Shown here: one piece after another, positions 34,595 to 46,945 of the stretch
How positions within the stretch are numbered: the stretch's first letter is position 1
Layout: the number at the start of each line of letters is the position of its first letter
DNA from: Lycium barbarum
Lineage: Eukaryota > Streptophyta > Magnoliopsida > Solanales > Solanaceae
Reading direction: 5' to 3'
DNA length: 64,000 bases
Assembly (NCBI RefSeq): GCF_019175385.1
Contig: NC_083338.1
Span: forward strand, 68,828,712 to 68,892,711
Position numbers and translations under genes: made by a program
Notes under the pieces: generated by a model
Seen by the model: the letters and a program-made list of their open reading frames with translations, nothing else
Databases searched by the model: none
Told to the model about the DNA's origin: nothing

Positions 34595-37555
34595 TTAGGA
34601 CATACGATTGATATTGAAATAAATTTTAAGCAGGGATTTAAGGTTACCTGTGGGCATAGGGAACAGATGGCGATATTTCTTCTTCATTTCCTCTTCGGCC
34701 TCCCATGTCATTTCCTCCCTATTATCGTTCCGCCACAGTACCTTAACAGAGGCTACATCTTTATTCCGGAGTTTTCTTACCTGGCGATCCAAGATAGCTA
34801 CGGGCTGCTCCTCATAAGATAACTGCTCCGTTACCTGAATATCATCCGCAGGAAATACTCTGGAGGGATCACCAATGCATTTGCGGAGCATAGACACATG
34901 GAATACCGGATGTACCGCTTCCAAATCAGATGGCAGATCTAACTCATAGGCGACATTTCCAATCTTCCGCACAATCAGATAAGGCCCAATATAACGCGGA
35001 CTAAGCTTACCCTTTCTGCCGAACCGCATTACGCCTTTCATAGGCGATACCTTCAGAAATACCCAATCACCAACCTGGAATTCCAAAGGACGACGCCGTT
35101 TATCAGCGTATGATTTATGTCGACTCTGGGCTGCCAATAGTCGCTCTCGGATAAGTTTCACCTTATCAACGGCCTGCTGGATCATATCTGGGCCAATTAA
35201 CTCTGTCTCGCCAATATCAAACCAGCCGATCGGTGACCTGCATTTCCTGCCATACAGAGCCTCGTACGGAGCCATCTGGATGCTGGAATGGAAGCTGTTA
35301 TTATAAGAAAATTCAATCAATGGCAAGTGATCCTCCCAGCTACCTCTGAAATCAATAACGCAGGCCCGCAATATATCTTCAAGCGTCTGGATAGTGCGCT
35401 CGGCCTGTCCGTCACTCTGAGGATGGAAAGCTGTGCTCAGGCTCAACTGAGTCCCTAATCCTTCCTGAAAAGATCTCCAGAAGTTCGCTGTGAACTGAGC
35501 ACCTCTGTCAGTGATAATAGATATAGGAACTCCATGAAGCTTCACTATTTCTTTAATATAAAGCCTGGCATAATCCTCGGCGGAATAAGTAGTTCTGACG
35601 GGGAGAAAATGGGCTGATTTTGTCAGCCTATCAACAATAACCCAGATGGAATCATACTTCCGTGGAGTGCGAGGCAACCCTGTAATGACGTCCATATTAA
35701 TGATCTCCCACTTCCACGTCGGAATTTCCATTTCCTGCAACAGTCCACCCGATTTCTGGTGTTCAATCTTGACCTGCTGACAATTGGGACACTGGGCGAC
35801 GAACTCTGCGATGTCCCGTTTCATGCCATCCCACCAGTATAAGCATCGGAGATCATGGTACATCTTCGTAGACCCAGGATGGACCGAATAGCGAGCATAA
35901 TGTGCCTCGCTCATAACCTGCTGCCGAAGGCCTGCAATATCAGGTACACACAACCTGCCCCTAAATAATAAAGTCCCGTCCGGAGTGAACTCGAACGGAG
36001 TCTTCTCCTTATCATAGGCTGTGTCTCTGTATCGTGCCAAAACAGGATCTTCATATTGATGCCGCTTGATATCTTCCTTAATAGATGATTCAGAAACCCC
36101 TCGGACAGAAATCCGTGTACCTCCAGAATCAGCCAGACGAACCCCAAGATTAGCCAACTGATGAATGTCACGTACTATCTCTCTCCTGTCTGGCTGTAAA
36201 TCTGCCAAGCTGCCCATAGATTTCCGGCTGAGCGCATCTGCAACAACATTAGCCTTGCCCGGATGATACAGAATATCCACATCATAGTCTTTCAGGAGCT
36301 CTAGCCACCTTCGCTGCCGCAAATTAAGTTCTTTCTGCTTGAAAATATACTGAAGACTCTTATGATCTGTATAGATATCAACATGAACGCCATATAAATA
36401 ATGTCTCCATATCTTCAGGGCATGGATCACCGCTGCAAGCTCCAGATCGTGGGTAGGATAATATTTTTCATGCTTTTTCAATTGCCGAGAAGCATAAGCT
36501 ATAACTCTGCCGTGCTGCATCAATACACAGCCCAATCCCACTCCAGAATCGTCACAATAAATAACATATTCATCGGTTCCCTCTGGAAGAGTCAGAACTG
36601 GGGCTGTAGTCAGCTTCTCTTTCAGCAACTGGAAGCTTCGTTCACAAGCATCAGTCCACTGGAACTTGGCTCCCTTCTGAGTTAGCCTTGTCAAAGGCGC
36701 TGAAATCGAAGCAAACTTTTCCACAAATCTCCTGTAATAGCCTGCTAACCCCAGGAAACTACGTACCTCTGTGGGCGTCGTGGGTCTGGGCCAATTTTTC
36801 ACGGCCTCAATCTTCTGTGTATCCACCCGGACACCATCAGCTGCAATAATATGCCCCAGAAATGCCACTTAAGCCAGCCAGAATTCACATTTTGTAAATT
36901 TTGCATATAATTTCCGATGCCGAAGTACCCCAAGTACCGCTCTCAGATGATCTGCGTGCTCTGCCTCGGACCAAGAATAAACCAGGATATCATCGATAAA
37001 TACAATTACGAACATGTCTAAGAACGGCCTGAATACCCGGTTCATTAAATCCATGAATACCGCAGGAGCATTAGTCAGCCCAAAAGACATAACTCTGAAT
37101 TCATAATGCCCATATCTGGTCCGAAATGCTGTCTTAGGAATATCAGCCTCTCGTACCCGTACCTGATGATAGCCGGACCGAAGATCTATCTTCGAAAAAT
37201 ATTTGGCGCCCTGCAACTGATCAAACAAGTCATCAATTCTGGGGAGAGGGTATTTATTCTTTATAGTTACCTTATTCAGCAGCCGATAATCAATACACAT
37301 ACGCAGCGACCCGTCTTTCTTACGCACAAATAATACCGAGGCTCCCCAAGGCGAAGTACTGGGCCTGATAAAGCCTTTTTCTAACAGATCCTTCAACTGC
37401 TCTTTCAGTTCTTTCAATTCTGCCGGTGCCATTCTGTACGGGGGAATAGATATCGGCTGAGTATCTGGAAGCAAATCAATAGTGAAATCTATCTCCCGCT
37501 CCGGAGGAAGGCCTGGAAGCTCATATGGGAATACATCCGAAAATTCATTTACCAC
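34595..37555 (-). pseudogene. Element C pol: RT, RNase H, integrase, chromodomain
   Basis: One frame with a single TAA (about 36869-36871) between residues CEFWLA and [57 protein letters not shown] (Asp pair intact). RNase [48 protein letters not shown]. Integrase: [18 protein letters not shown] and [13 protein letters not shown] (HHCC), [42 protein letters not shown] (DDE set), FHVSMLRKC. Chromodomain: [45 protein letters not shown]. All catalytic residues that I can check are present; the break is one codon here plus two in gag-PR. Confidence 0.92.
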
Positions 37556-39502
37556 GGGAACTGACTAAAGAGTCGGCGTTTCTGCTGTCAAGTCTTGTAC
37601 CCGAACCAGATGATAAATATAACCTTTTCTGATCATTTTCTTCGCCTTAAGGTATGAAATAAACTTACCTTTCGGCGATGCTGTATTACCGGCCCATTCT
37701 ATAGCTGGCTCCCCAGGAAACTGGAAACGAACTACCTTATTTTGGCAGTCAACACTAGCATAACAGGAGGCTAGTCAGTCCATTCCCATAATAACATCGA
37801 ACTCGATCATATCTAACTCCACCAGATCTGCCTTAGTGTCACGGCCACATACAATGACAGAACAGTCTTTATATACCTGTTTTGCTACAATAAAGTCCCC
37901 AATCGGTGTGGCTACCTCAAACGGCTCTATAGGTTCAGACGTTATACCAATTTTACTAGCAACCAGAGGCAAAATATATGACAAGGTCGAACCTGGATCA
38001 ATCAATGCATACACAGACCGAGAGAAAACCGATAATGTACCTGTAACGACATTAGGTGATGCCTCCTGATCCTGGCGGCTGGATAGAGCATAAATGCGGT
38101 TCGAAGGACCGCTAGTACCCGAAGCTCCCCCACGGCCTCTGCCGCGACCCGCTGGTGCTGAAGTGCCTGGCCCCGTAGGGCGCATAGCCACTGATGAAGA
38201 TGAAGACCCGGCGGCTGATCCGGTAGGCTGCGCTGCACCACCCGAACTACCCTTATACGGGCAATCTCTCACGGAATGGCCCTGACGGCCACAAGAAAAA
38301 CATGCACTGGTGGCTCTGTAGCACTCCCCAGGATGGTATCTGCCACAATAAGAACACTGAGGCCTAGGTGGCCTCGTCTGACCAGAGCCCCTGTCTGTCC
38401 GCGAACCTGAAGCCCTGGAGCTCTGACCTACTCCTGAATACCCTGGGCTATCAAATCTGCGACCTGTAGGCTGTGGAGGTGCGCTCTGTGCCGGCTGGGA
38501 TAGATGTCTGCTAGGCTGCTGCGGCTGCTGAGGCTGTCTGCCCCGAAAATCTCCAGAATACCCATATGATCTGGCCCTCTTGGGCTGTCTCCGATCCTGG
38601 CTCCTATCAGGCTGACGCTCCCTATGCCGGTCCTCCATGCCCTGGGCGTGGGCCTGAATCCGGGCAATATCCATGCCGGGCTGAGCAGCCAATACCAAAC
38701 AGCTGTCGACAAAATAACGGTCCAGCCCCATAATGTACCTGTGCATCCTGTCAGCCATAGTAGCTACCACAGCAGGTGTGTATCGGGCCAACGAGTCGAA
38801 CTCCATACTGTACTCTCGAACACTGCGACCCCTCTGTCTCAATAATAAGAATCTGTCAGCCTTGGCCCGCCGTAGCTCCGGGGGCAGAAAATGGCTAAGA
38901 AAAGCCTGAGAAAAATCATCCCAAACTGCTGGGGGAGCGTCGTCACCCCTAGATAACTCCCATGACTCGTACCAATTAGCCGCCACATCATACAACCGGT
39001 ACGAGGCCAACGTAACTGACTCTGTCTCGGAAGCATTAATCAGCTGTAAAGTGCGCCACATCTTCCTGATAAACTCCTCAGGATCCTCCTCGGGCTTAGT
39101 CCTAAAGAACTCTAGAGGACCACAAGTCAAGAACTCACGGGCTCTCGAACTGTCACGCTTGTAAGCCCGGTCACCTCCCAGTCCGTGCCCCTGAACCTGT
39201 CCTACCATAAGTCTGGTCAATAGCTGGACTGCCTCTCTCATGGACTGATCCTCAGTGCCTGGCCGTGGAGCTGGGGGCTCAGGTACTGGAATCTCGGGAG
39301 CTGGCGGTGGAGCCGCCCCTCGACCTGCAGCTGCTGCTGCTCCAATCTCCTCTACATGTGGCGGTGTGGAAGAGCCCTCTGCCGGGGGCAAAACATCAGG
39401 AGCAATATGAGCATGGGCCCTGGTAACCCTCTGGGCCCGACTAGTCTCTCCCACAGCTGCTGCCTTGGCCTTTTGGGCCGCTGTCGCCTTTTTTGGAGGC
39501 AT
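37556..39502 (-). pseudogene. Element C gag and protease part of the polyprotein
   Basis: ATG at 39500-39502 opens MPPKKATAAQKAKAAAVGET and runs 575 residues: an Ala/Pro-rich N-terminus, the capsid domain (EFFRTKPEEDPEEFIRKMWR, FLSHFLPPELRRAKADRFL), an Arg/Gln/Ser/Gly-rich linker, the knuckle CFSCGRQGHSVRDC (CX2CX4HX4C complete), and the protease with YALIDPGSTLSYI and [10 protein letters not shown]. There the Trp codon of GMDW has become TGA (37775). A second nonsense codon, TAG for probable CAG, lies at about 37566. The frame is otherwise continuous into RT, so gag and pol form a single ORF as in most plant chromoviruses. Confidence 0.9.
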
Positions 39503-39689
39503 AACTGCAAATGTAACAATTCGTTAGGGAGGAATCATCCTGATAACATAGCTCTATCGCACGATCTAAGACAGAAAGAAGGGTAGTATCCTAAATGCCC
39601 TGTAGCCTCCTGTTTATAGGTATGGTGCACAACACACCGATAAACAAGACTCTACTAGACACGGTCTGTAGACATTCCGAGGATGAACC
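39503..39689 (-). other. Element C 5' leader
   Basis: Uninterrupted leader between primer site and gag ATG, with the conserved GCTCTATCGCACGATCTAAG and CCTCCTGTTTATAGGTATGG (+ strand view). It shows what the leader of element B looked like before solo LTR G inserted. Confidence 0.65.
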
Positions 39690-39701
39690 GCTCTGATACC
39701 A
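39690..39701 (-). promoter_or_regulatory. Element C primer binding site (tRNA-iMet)
   Basis: The minus strand reads TGGTATCAGAGC, the exact usual plant initiator-tRNA primer site, four bases from the LTR start at 39706. Confidence 0.88.
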
Positions 39702-39705
39702 CTTT

Positions 39706-42700
39706 TGTCACGACCCAACCCCGTAGGCCGTGACTAGTGCCCGATCTGGGCACTCAAACATATTCTAGTATATAGCAGAAGCCGACAAGGCTTTATTTCC
39801 AAATTAAATAATTTCCAGAAAAATTTCAGCAGAGTTTCCTTTGTTTTACGGACTATCCCACATACCCTGCACACAGAAAATACCAACAAAGGCCACACAG
39901 GGCCAACAGAGTAACATTTAAATATATGCGGACCGGCCGCCGCGGCGAAAGGGATCTCCCAAACACAACATATACACACAGCTGTACAGAAAGATCCCAA
40001 CCCACATACATGTCTACAGACCTCTAAATGAACCAACAGAATCATATGGCGGGACAGGGCCCCGCCGTACCCATGAACGAGAATATACATATGTAGAAGT
40101 GACAGACTATACCAAAAGATGGCTCTGAATAAGAGAGCACTCCAAATGGCAAAATAAGATCCTAAGCGGACGGATCATCAAACCTGTCGTCGGTACCTGC
40201 GCGGCATGAAAACGCAACCCCCGAGGAAAGGGGGTCAGTGCGAAATATGTACTGAATATGTAAAGCCTGAGTTGCAGAAACAAAATCATAACTGGTATAG
40301 AACGTGCAGAAAGTAAACAGAAAATACAAAGTATCAGCTATACATTTTTACTACATGCGGAGTGTGTACAGAAACATATGTCATATCAAATCCGGCCCCT
40401 GCCAAGGGACTCGGCAGACAGAACGTGGCCACCCTCCCGACGCTGGTGCCACAACACAGAAGAATCAGAATAGGGGCATAACCCCGTAACATAATATGTC
40501 ATATCAGATGGCCATAGTAAATCATATCAGAACAAGCGTACATGGCACAGCATACTCCACAAACCCATGTACGCGTATACCTGCCCCCTCATATCGAGGC
40601 ACGGCGAACAATGCAAAGGATCACGCTTGACAACATATCCTGGCCCGGGCTCAGTGCGGGAAACATTGGGACATCCACGAATGGAGTAGTGAGAGACTAA
40701 TGCAGTTTAAAAATATCATAAATGTTTTCAAAGACTCGATGAAGCGTATCAAAGCCAAACAAATCCAATGGAGTCGGACGGGATCATAATAAATGCATTT
40801 CGGATATCATAATAAATTACAGAAGTATAACCTTCCCGAAGTCATTCCGGGCGTCAAAATAATTTATAAGATTTAATGGAATATTTAAAACAATGTTTAT
40901 TAGGCGATTAGTAGGATAGTCAAAACATTTCTTTCAAAAAAAATCGCTTAAAAAGGGAGCTATAGTACATTAAGGGCAAAACCGGGAGTAGTGGGCCCGC
41001 CTCGGAACAAACAAGGCGGCGGGCTCAAATTATGCCCTCTAAGCTTATGGTATCACCTAAAAAGGTTCTACAGACATTCTATGACTTTCCAAGTAATTTA
41101 GAACAAAATTTCATAATTTCAAGAAAAGTGTACCAAAGTAGTTCAATTCTACTGAAGGAAAAACTAAGATTTTCCCTTGTAGATTCCGAGGGCCAAGAAG
41201 TCTTTCGAGGCCCGGGTCCGACCCTAACACACTAAGGGCATGCCAAGGGAAGAATTGGGGTTGCTTTACATACCTTTCAAGCTCTTTACGCCTTTCCAAA
41301 CTCACTTCCCGTTTCGTCGAAAAACTGCAATTGGTCAAGTTTACCAATTGTGAGTTATGAATACCAAAGTTTCAACTTAATGCATAATTGTCTACCGAAA
41401 TTTCGACAGCACTTCCCCTATACATATAGCACCCCGAGAATTCAACTCGGCTAGAAATCATCAACAACAACCCAAACAACAACATCAAATCAACAACGAA
41501 CATTAAAAACACAAATATCCTTCAACTAGTCATCTTTCTAACGAGTTGACATAACCTTCATTTCAACCCAACTTTCAACTAATATTAATAATTTCACATT
41601 CATCAACAATCAAGATCATCACCATATAGTTCTAAAAGCATTTCATATCGTTTTCCTCAAGTTATACACTCGATATACATAATATACAACTTTCCGTCAA
41701 AGTCATAACTTATGCAAAACATCAAATATTTGGCATACAACTTCATAACAAGTTTCCAACTTCCAAATTCATCAATGATCATCATAATTCACAACCAAAC
41801 AACTTCATTTCCTTAATGTCGGAAAATCATACTAAAACGACATAAGTTTCTACATTCCAATTCAATACAAACTTATATCATTCTAACTTCATTTACATTA
41901 CAAACATTACCACAACACTCCAACACACTAAACAACTTAATTCATTTCTTATCCCAAGTCAAGCACACCCTACGACCATATGCTTATTTTTCAATATCAA
42001 CTAAATTCATCCAACTTTCAATTCCCATATGCATTTCATCACAATCACAACTAGAATATAACATAAATTCAACACATTATCACCACACAACACACACACA
42101 CCCACGGCTACAAGCCATATTCCAAACCCACTTTGCAAACTTCCATTTCTCCATACAATCAACATATTTCTACATACTACAACACAAACAAAACTTCATA
42201 ACATAATAAAAAGGTAGAAATTCTTACCTTTTTCTCAAGTCTTCTTCACTTGGAAATGTGATCACTTTGAAGAATCTAAAGCTTCTCCCTCAAAACCAAC
42301 TATACCAAGATACAAAGGAACCTCAACTTAGTAGAAAAACCACAAAAGAAAAATTTTTGGAGCAATATTTTTGATGGCTAATTTTCTATGGCCAAACCCG
42401 AGAGCCTCCTTGCTCTTTCTCTTGTTCTTGATTTTTTTGATCTTGTTTCTAAAGTCTTGAACCTTCTAATCATATATTAAGAAGACTTGGTCACATGACC
42501 AACTAAAATGGGCTTGGATCAAGGCCTTATGTTAATTAATCACATGGAAATTTAATAAGAATTGTGGGCTTGGGCCACACCATGGCCGGCCACTCCATAT
42601 GCATTGGGCCTTAAATTCCATTCCATTATTTTTGGCCCAATGACTTATAGTCCACGTTTTGTAATTCCCGAAATTAATTTCCAAAAATTCCGAAATTGCC

Positions 42701-42723
42701 CTTGGCCTCGTCCCACACTTCCA
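39706..42723 (-). repeat. Element C 5' LTR (right copy, truncated)
   Basis: About 3.02 kb, colinear with the left LTR up to its base 34381, then cut. Since U3 is at this right end on the minus strand, the missing 119 bases are the U3 tip. The arm of the conserved inverted repeat is mutated to CAGTGC (about 40236). Confidence 0.9.
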
Positions 42724-44836
42724 GGAGCGGTACAGGACCCCGCTATGCCCATAATTATGTACACAAAAGAATAAGTACCCAAAAGCCACGGCTCCGAAAG
42801 AAATGGAGCTCTGCTATGCAATCTCTGAATAAGCAGCTATGGATCAAGTCTGTCTCCCTGCTCACCTGCGGGCATGACGCAGCGTCCACAAACAAAAGGA
42901 CGTCAGTACGAAGAATGTACTGAGTATGTAAAGCATGATAAACATCAATGTAGAAGCATCATAGACAATATATGAAGTGGAATAGGGGGGGGGGGAGACA
43001 ATTACATCATCATCATGGCACTTACCTGCCTTTCATAGGAACTTTTCATTTATCATGCGTATTTCATAGTAGTGCTCGTACAATACTTGTGCTCGTATTC
43101 GTATACATGTACTTATTCGTATTCATATACATAGTCTTATCACATTCATATTCATATTTCATACATAGTTATTTCATATACATATAGCATTTACATAGCA
43201 TACCCGACCTCATAGGATCGGTGTTTCATACATACTTGGCCAACCACGGCTCAAGGTCACTCATACATGGCCCTACCAAGGCTTCAGGGTTATCCGTACC
43301 ATCTGCAGAGGTGTGCGCGCGTTTCGTAATCGTATACATACTTTATACATTTTCATGTACATATATCCTACCCGGCGTTATAAGCTCGAGGTGTCATTAT
43401 AGCCCTTCATAGGCACATATAAGTATAATAGCTCGTAGGCACCTTCAGCATCATTATTATTATCATCGACATTTTCGCTACATCTATATATTATGCTTAC
43501 TCGTCATATGGGGTGCGTAGTACAATCGTAGTACATATCGAGGATCGTGAGCTTATGAGCTCGGAGTGTCAATCATTTGAATACAACATACTCATATAGA
43601 GGATTTAAGAGTTTGGCCACGGAACCATGCCTTATGAAAGAAGGGTTAGCCTTACATACCTTTTCGTCGGAATATTCTACACTTGCACGTTTTCTTCCAA
43701 TGCTAGCGTCTATACCTTCATTAATATCATAACAATGGCCATTAGTCATTCACATTATCCACATTATCTAGATTCTTTAATTTGCCTCTAATTCACCCAT
43801 ATTTATGGTCATAACATCCAACTTCGTCCATTCGTCTAAAGTGTCTAGTTCATGATCTTAGTACCATTTATAATACATTCATATCACAACACGACAACAT
43901 CCATGATTCAATTCAAACTATTCCTCAAAATGTCACTATTCATCATTCATGACCTACTTGACCATATTTTCTACAATCCATGTATTTCGACTCTTCAATA
44001 CCTTAAACATCATGTAAAAATCATGAATCTTACCTTAGAAGTTGTAGGAACAAGCTTTGGTTAATAATACTCCACTTTGAGCAAAACCCTAGTTTTTCTC
44101 CATTTTGGATTTCTTGACTTGGATGATCTTTGGTGATTCCCTTACTCTTGATTCACTTATTTAAGGTTGTTGATCCTCAAATATCCTTGAAAACTTGTGT
44201 AATAAATGTAGAGGGAAGTTTTAGGGAGAAGTGGTTTAATGTTGTAATGAAATAAAACAAGTGTTGGTTCCCTTATTTAATGAATTGCAAAATCTGTGCT
44301 GAGGTGAACAGTGGTCGTCCATCATGGTTTACGACCCGTATTGCAGTTTACGGACCATCCCTCGCGATCGTCTTTAACCATTCCCAGAACCAGAAGCTTT
44401 GGCTGCTTGCATGGTGATTTACGACCATGGTTTACGGGCCGTAAATCACTTTACGGTCCGTCCTCCAGGTCGTATTTTACCATTTCTCGACTGGCAGAAA
44501 GTTGAAGCCTTGCATCGCAGTTTACGACCTGCTAGTTTACGGACCGTATACCAGTTTACGGTCCGTCCTAGTACTTTACGACCACTGGGCAGTTGCAATT
44601 CTGCAACTTCCCATATTTCTTAGACTTCTCATTTTAATCACCCACGTCCATGCACATGCATTACTCACCTTATATCTCATCTTAACTTAGCCAACTTTCT
44701 CCTCTCACATCGGATACCTTCGAAATCTCACCTAAGGTCATCAAACGTCAATTCTTGCTCATGGACATCATGCACTTATACTTATCACTAGTTCGTTCAC
44801 TTACGTACCAACGGAAAATTTTTCCGAGGTGTAACA

Positions 44837-45005
44837 GAATGCCTATGCCTGAAGATGTTGACATTGAAGAAGCGATAAGGATGATATTCCAAGAGAAAGA
44901 TTGCTCCGTGATTCTAGAAGAGTGTGCTGAAGTACATAGCATTAGAGAGGCAGAACTGGGCGAGAAGTTGTCCAACTGGACCTCTACCCTTCTATTGGCT
45001 CTTCG
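44837..45005 (+). pseudogene. HOST PR-RT linker, last part before the intron
   Basis: After solo LTR D the linker resumes in the frame it left at 30968: the residues before the insertion end SFPHKM and those after begin PMPEDVDIEEAIRMIFQEKD. The piece runs open to CTCTTCG at 44999-45005 and would stop at TAG (45007-45009) if not spliced. The stop is created by the donor GTAG itself. The segment is acidic and has no catalytic motif, as expected of the linker between protease and RT in this branch. Confidence 0.6.
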
Positions 45006-45248
45006 GTAGAGAAAGATGAATTTATTTTTGAAAATAGGGAGAATCGGTCGAGGCCGAATTACTCACCCTCTTTGTCACTTACATATCTCGTAATGTTTTC
45101 AAAAACATAAATGGCTTGACCTAAGCCAGGACCACAATTTGTACTCCTAACTATTTTTAAATTAATAAAAGCCTCGATTTATTAAAACTATTTTATTTGT
45201 TGCATGCATGTTTTATACTAACATATTTCGCCTTGAATTTCTTTTCAG
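45006..45248 (+). other. Putative spliceosomal intron between PR and RT of HOST
   Basis: The linker frame closes exactly at GTAGAG (45006) and the RT frame opens right after TTTCTTTTCAG (ending 45248). In between are 243 bases, AT-rich, with stops in all frames, and a TACTAAC branch-site match at 45216-45222, a usual 26 bases or so before the acceptor. Removing the 243 bases joins the upstream phase-2 exon to a frame that stays the RT frame up to 46101. An intron at this place is an established, unusual property of Ogre elements. Not proven here without RNA data. Confidence 0.75.
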
Positions 45249-46101
45249 TAATAAAAATAATAAAGCAACCTTAAATGTCATGACATGTTGCGAAACGAAT
45301 GAGTCGGGCAGCATAGATGAAGAAGAGTATGAGGAATCTGACGAGACCACAATGCTACCCGAGGGTCTCACAGAGGAAGTATAACAATTGGAGAATGAGA
45401 AGAAGACGAACTTGGATGAAACAAAAGGCATAAATCTAGGTGATGAAGAGGATGTCAAAGAAACAAGGATAAGCGCACACTTAGATACTCCTCTCAAAGA
45501 AGAATTGATAAGTTTGCTGAGGGAGTAGGTGGATGTCTTCGCATGGTCATACGCCAACATGCCAGGGCTAAGTACCAGCATAGTGTCTCACAGGATACCT
45601 ATCAATGAGGGGTTTGCTCCAGTAAAGTAGAAAACCTAACAATTTAAACTGAATCTTAGTATCCGAATCAAAGACGAGACGAAGAAATAGATTGAGTCTG
45701 GAGTGGTGGAAGTGACATCCTACCTCACATAGCTAGCCAATATAGTCCCGGTGCCCAAGAAAGACGGCAAGATAAGAATATGCGTGGATTACTGAGATCT
45801 TACCAAGGCTAGCCTAAAGGATAATTTTCCGCTCCCAAACATCCAGATACTATTAGACAATTGTGCCAAGAACGAGTTACAATCATTTGTAGATTTGTTC
45901 GCTGGCTACCACCAAATCTTAATGGATAGAGAGGATGCCAATAAAATAACCTTCATCACCCCATGGGGAGTTTACCACTACAGGGTAATGCCCTTCGGCC
46001 TCAAGAATGCTGGCGCAACATACATGAGAGCAATGACTACTATTTTCCACGACATGATCCATAGAGAGATTGAAGTCTATGTTGATGATGTCATTATCTA
46101 G
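45249..46101 (+). pseudogene. HOST reverse transcriptase
   Basis: One frame (codon starts at 45250 and every third base) runs from the intron acceptor to 46101 without any frameshift but with eight nonsense codons, at 45382, 45526, 45628, 45637, 45688, 45730, 45793 and 46099. It reads an acidic linker, VDVFAWSYANMPG, VPVPKKDGKIRICVDY, the finger/palm blocks FAGYHQILMDREDANKITFI and PFGLKNAGATYMRAM, and the catalytic YVDD at 46078-46089. The order is the usual one of Ty3/gypsy RT. Several stops look like C-to-T changes (for example CGA to TGA after CVDY), as expected from decay of methylated cytosines. Non-functional. Confidence 0.85.
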
Positions 46102-46945
46102 TCAAAGGAGAGTTTGGAGCATGCCACACATTTGAGGACAGACTCCGAAAGTTTAATTTGAAATTGAACCTGGCCAAATGTGCATTCGGAGTATCGACTG
46201 GAAAGTTACTGGATTCATAGTCAGCCGAAGAGGCATAGAGCTAGACCCAACTAAGATAAATGCATTCCAAGAGTTGCCTCCTCCCCAAACTAAGAAAGAA
46301 GTCATGAGCTTCCTGGGAAGGCTAAATTACATTGGGCGGTTCATAGCTCAATCCACCATCATTGATGAGCCTATCCTCAAGCTTTTGAAAAAGGACACTC
46401 CTACAAAATGGATAGAAGAGTGCCAATAGGCATTCAACACTGTCAAGAGATACTTGTCCAACCCACCAGTCCTGGTACCACCAAGACCTAGGAGCCCTTT
46501 GCTGTTGTACTTGTCAGTTGCTGAAAAAACATTCAGGTGCGTGTTAGGGCAACACGATGAAGAAGGGAAAAGGGAGCGTGCCATTTATTATTTGAGCATA
46601 AAGTTCATAGCCTGCAAGGCCAGATATAAGCTAGTGGAAAAAACTTGTTGTGCTCTAACTTGGGTAGCTTAGAAATTGAGGCATTATTTGTCTTCATATA
46701 TCACTCACCTCATATCCAGGATGGATCCATTGAGGTACATATTCCGTCAGCCCATGCCCATCGAGGAATTGGCCAAATGGCAGATGCTGTTGAGTGAATT
46801 CAACATTGTATACGTAGCCCAGAAAGCCATCAAAGAACAGGCCTTGGCTAACTTACTAACCGCAAGCCCCATCGATAAAGAGCTTGAACCACTTCGTACC
46901 CATTTCCCAGACGAAGGGGTGCTGGCTATAGAAGAAGGAGCAACA
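46102..46945 (+). pseudogene. HOST RT thumb, connection and first RNase H
   Basis: After two small frameshifts (near 46140 and 46200) the frame beginning at 46178 reads GFIVSRRGIELDPTKI and MSFLGRLNYIGRFI, the RT thumb/connection block, then an RNase H-like part with LLLYLSVAEKTFRCVLGQ, KARYKLVEKTCCALTW and LRHYLSSYITHLIS. Nonsense codons lie at 46427 and 46670. The usual first Asp of RNase H appears replaced (LYLSVAE where an acidic residue is expected), consistent with the known loss of activity of the first RNase H in lineages that gained a second one. Residue loss is read by eye and could be simple decay. Confidence 0.7.

Larger units (their letters stand above)
31221..42723 (-). mobile_element. 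Element C: youngest chromovirus, minus strand, truncated right LTR
   Basis: Left LTR 31221-34500, right LTR 39706-42723, gag-pol 34595-39502 on the minus strand. The first 415 LTR bases differ at 8 places by hand count, the lowest of the complete elements. The right LTR lacks the last 119 bases present in the left one (34382-34500) and runs directly into solo LTR D sequence, so no target duplication can exist. Primer site is a perfect tRNA-iMet match. Coding part has only three nonsense codons and no frameshift. Confidence 0.92.
30969..44836 (-). mobile_element. Solo LTR D, split by element C
   Basis: Left part 30969-31220 starts TGTCACGACC; right part about 42724-44836 ends GGTGTAACA. Flanking pentamers aaatg (30964-30968) and gaatg (44837-44841) match at 4 of 5. 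HOST linker frame continues across. Own length about 2.37 kb. About 50 bases that should follow 31220 (seen at 26113-26163 in element B) are missing, lost together with the end of element C's right LTR. It contains the conserved block (42850-42935), a palindrome array (about 44328-44582), and a run of 11 G near 42986. Confidence 0.85.
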
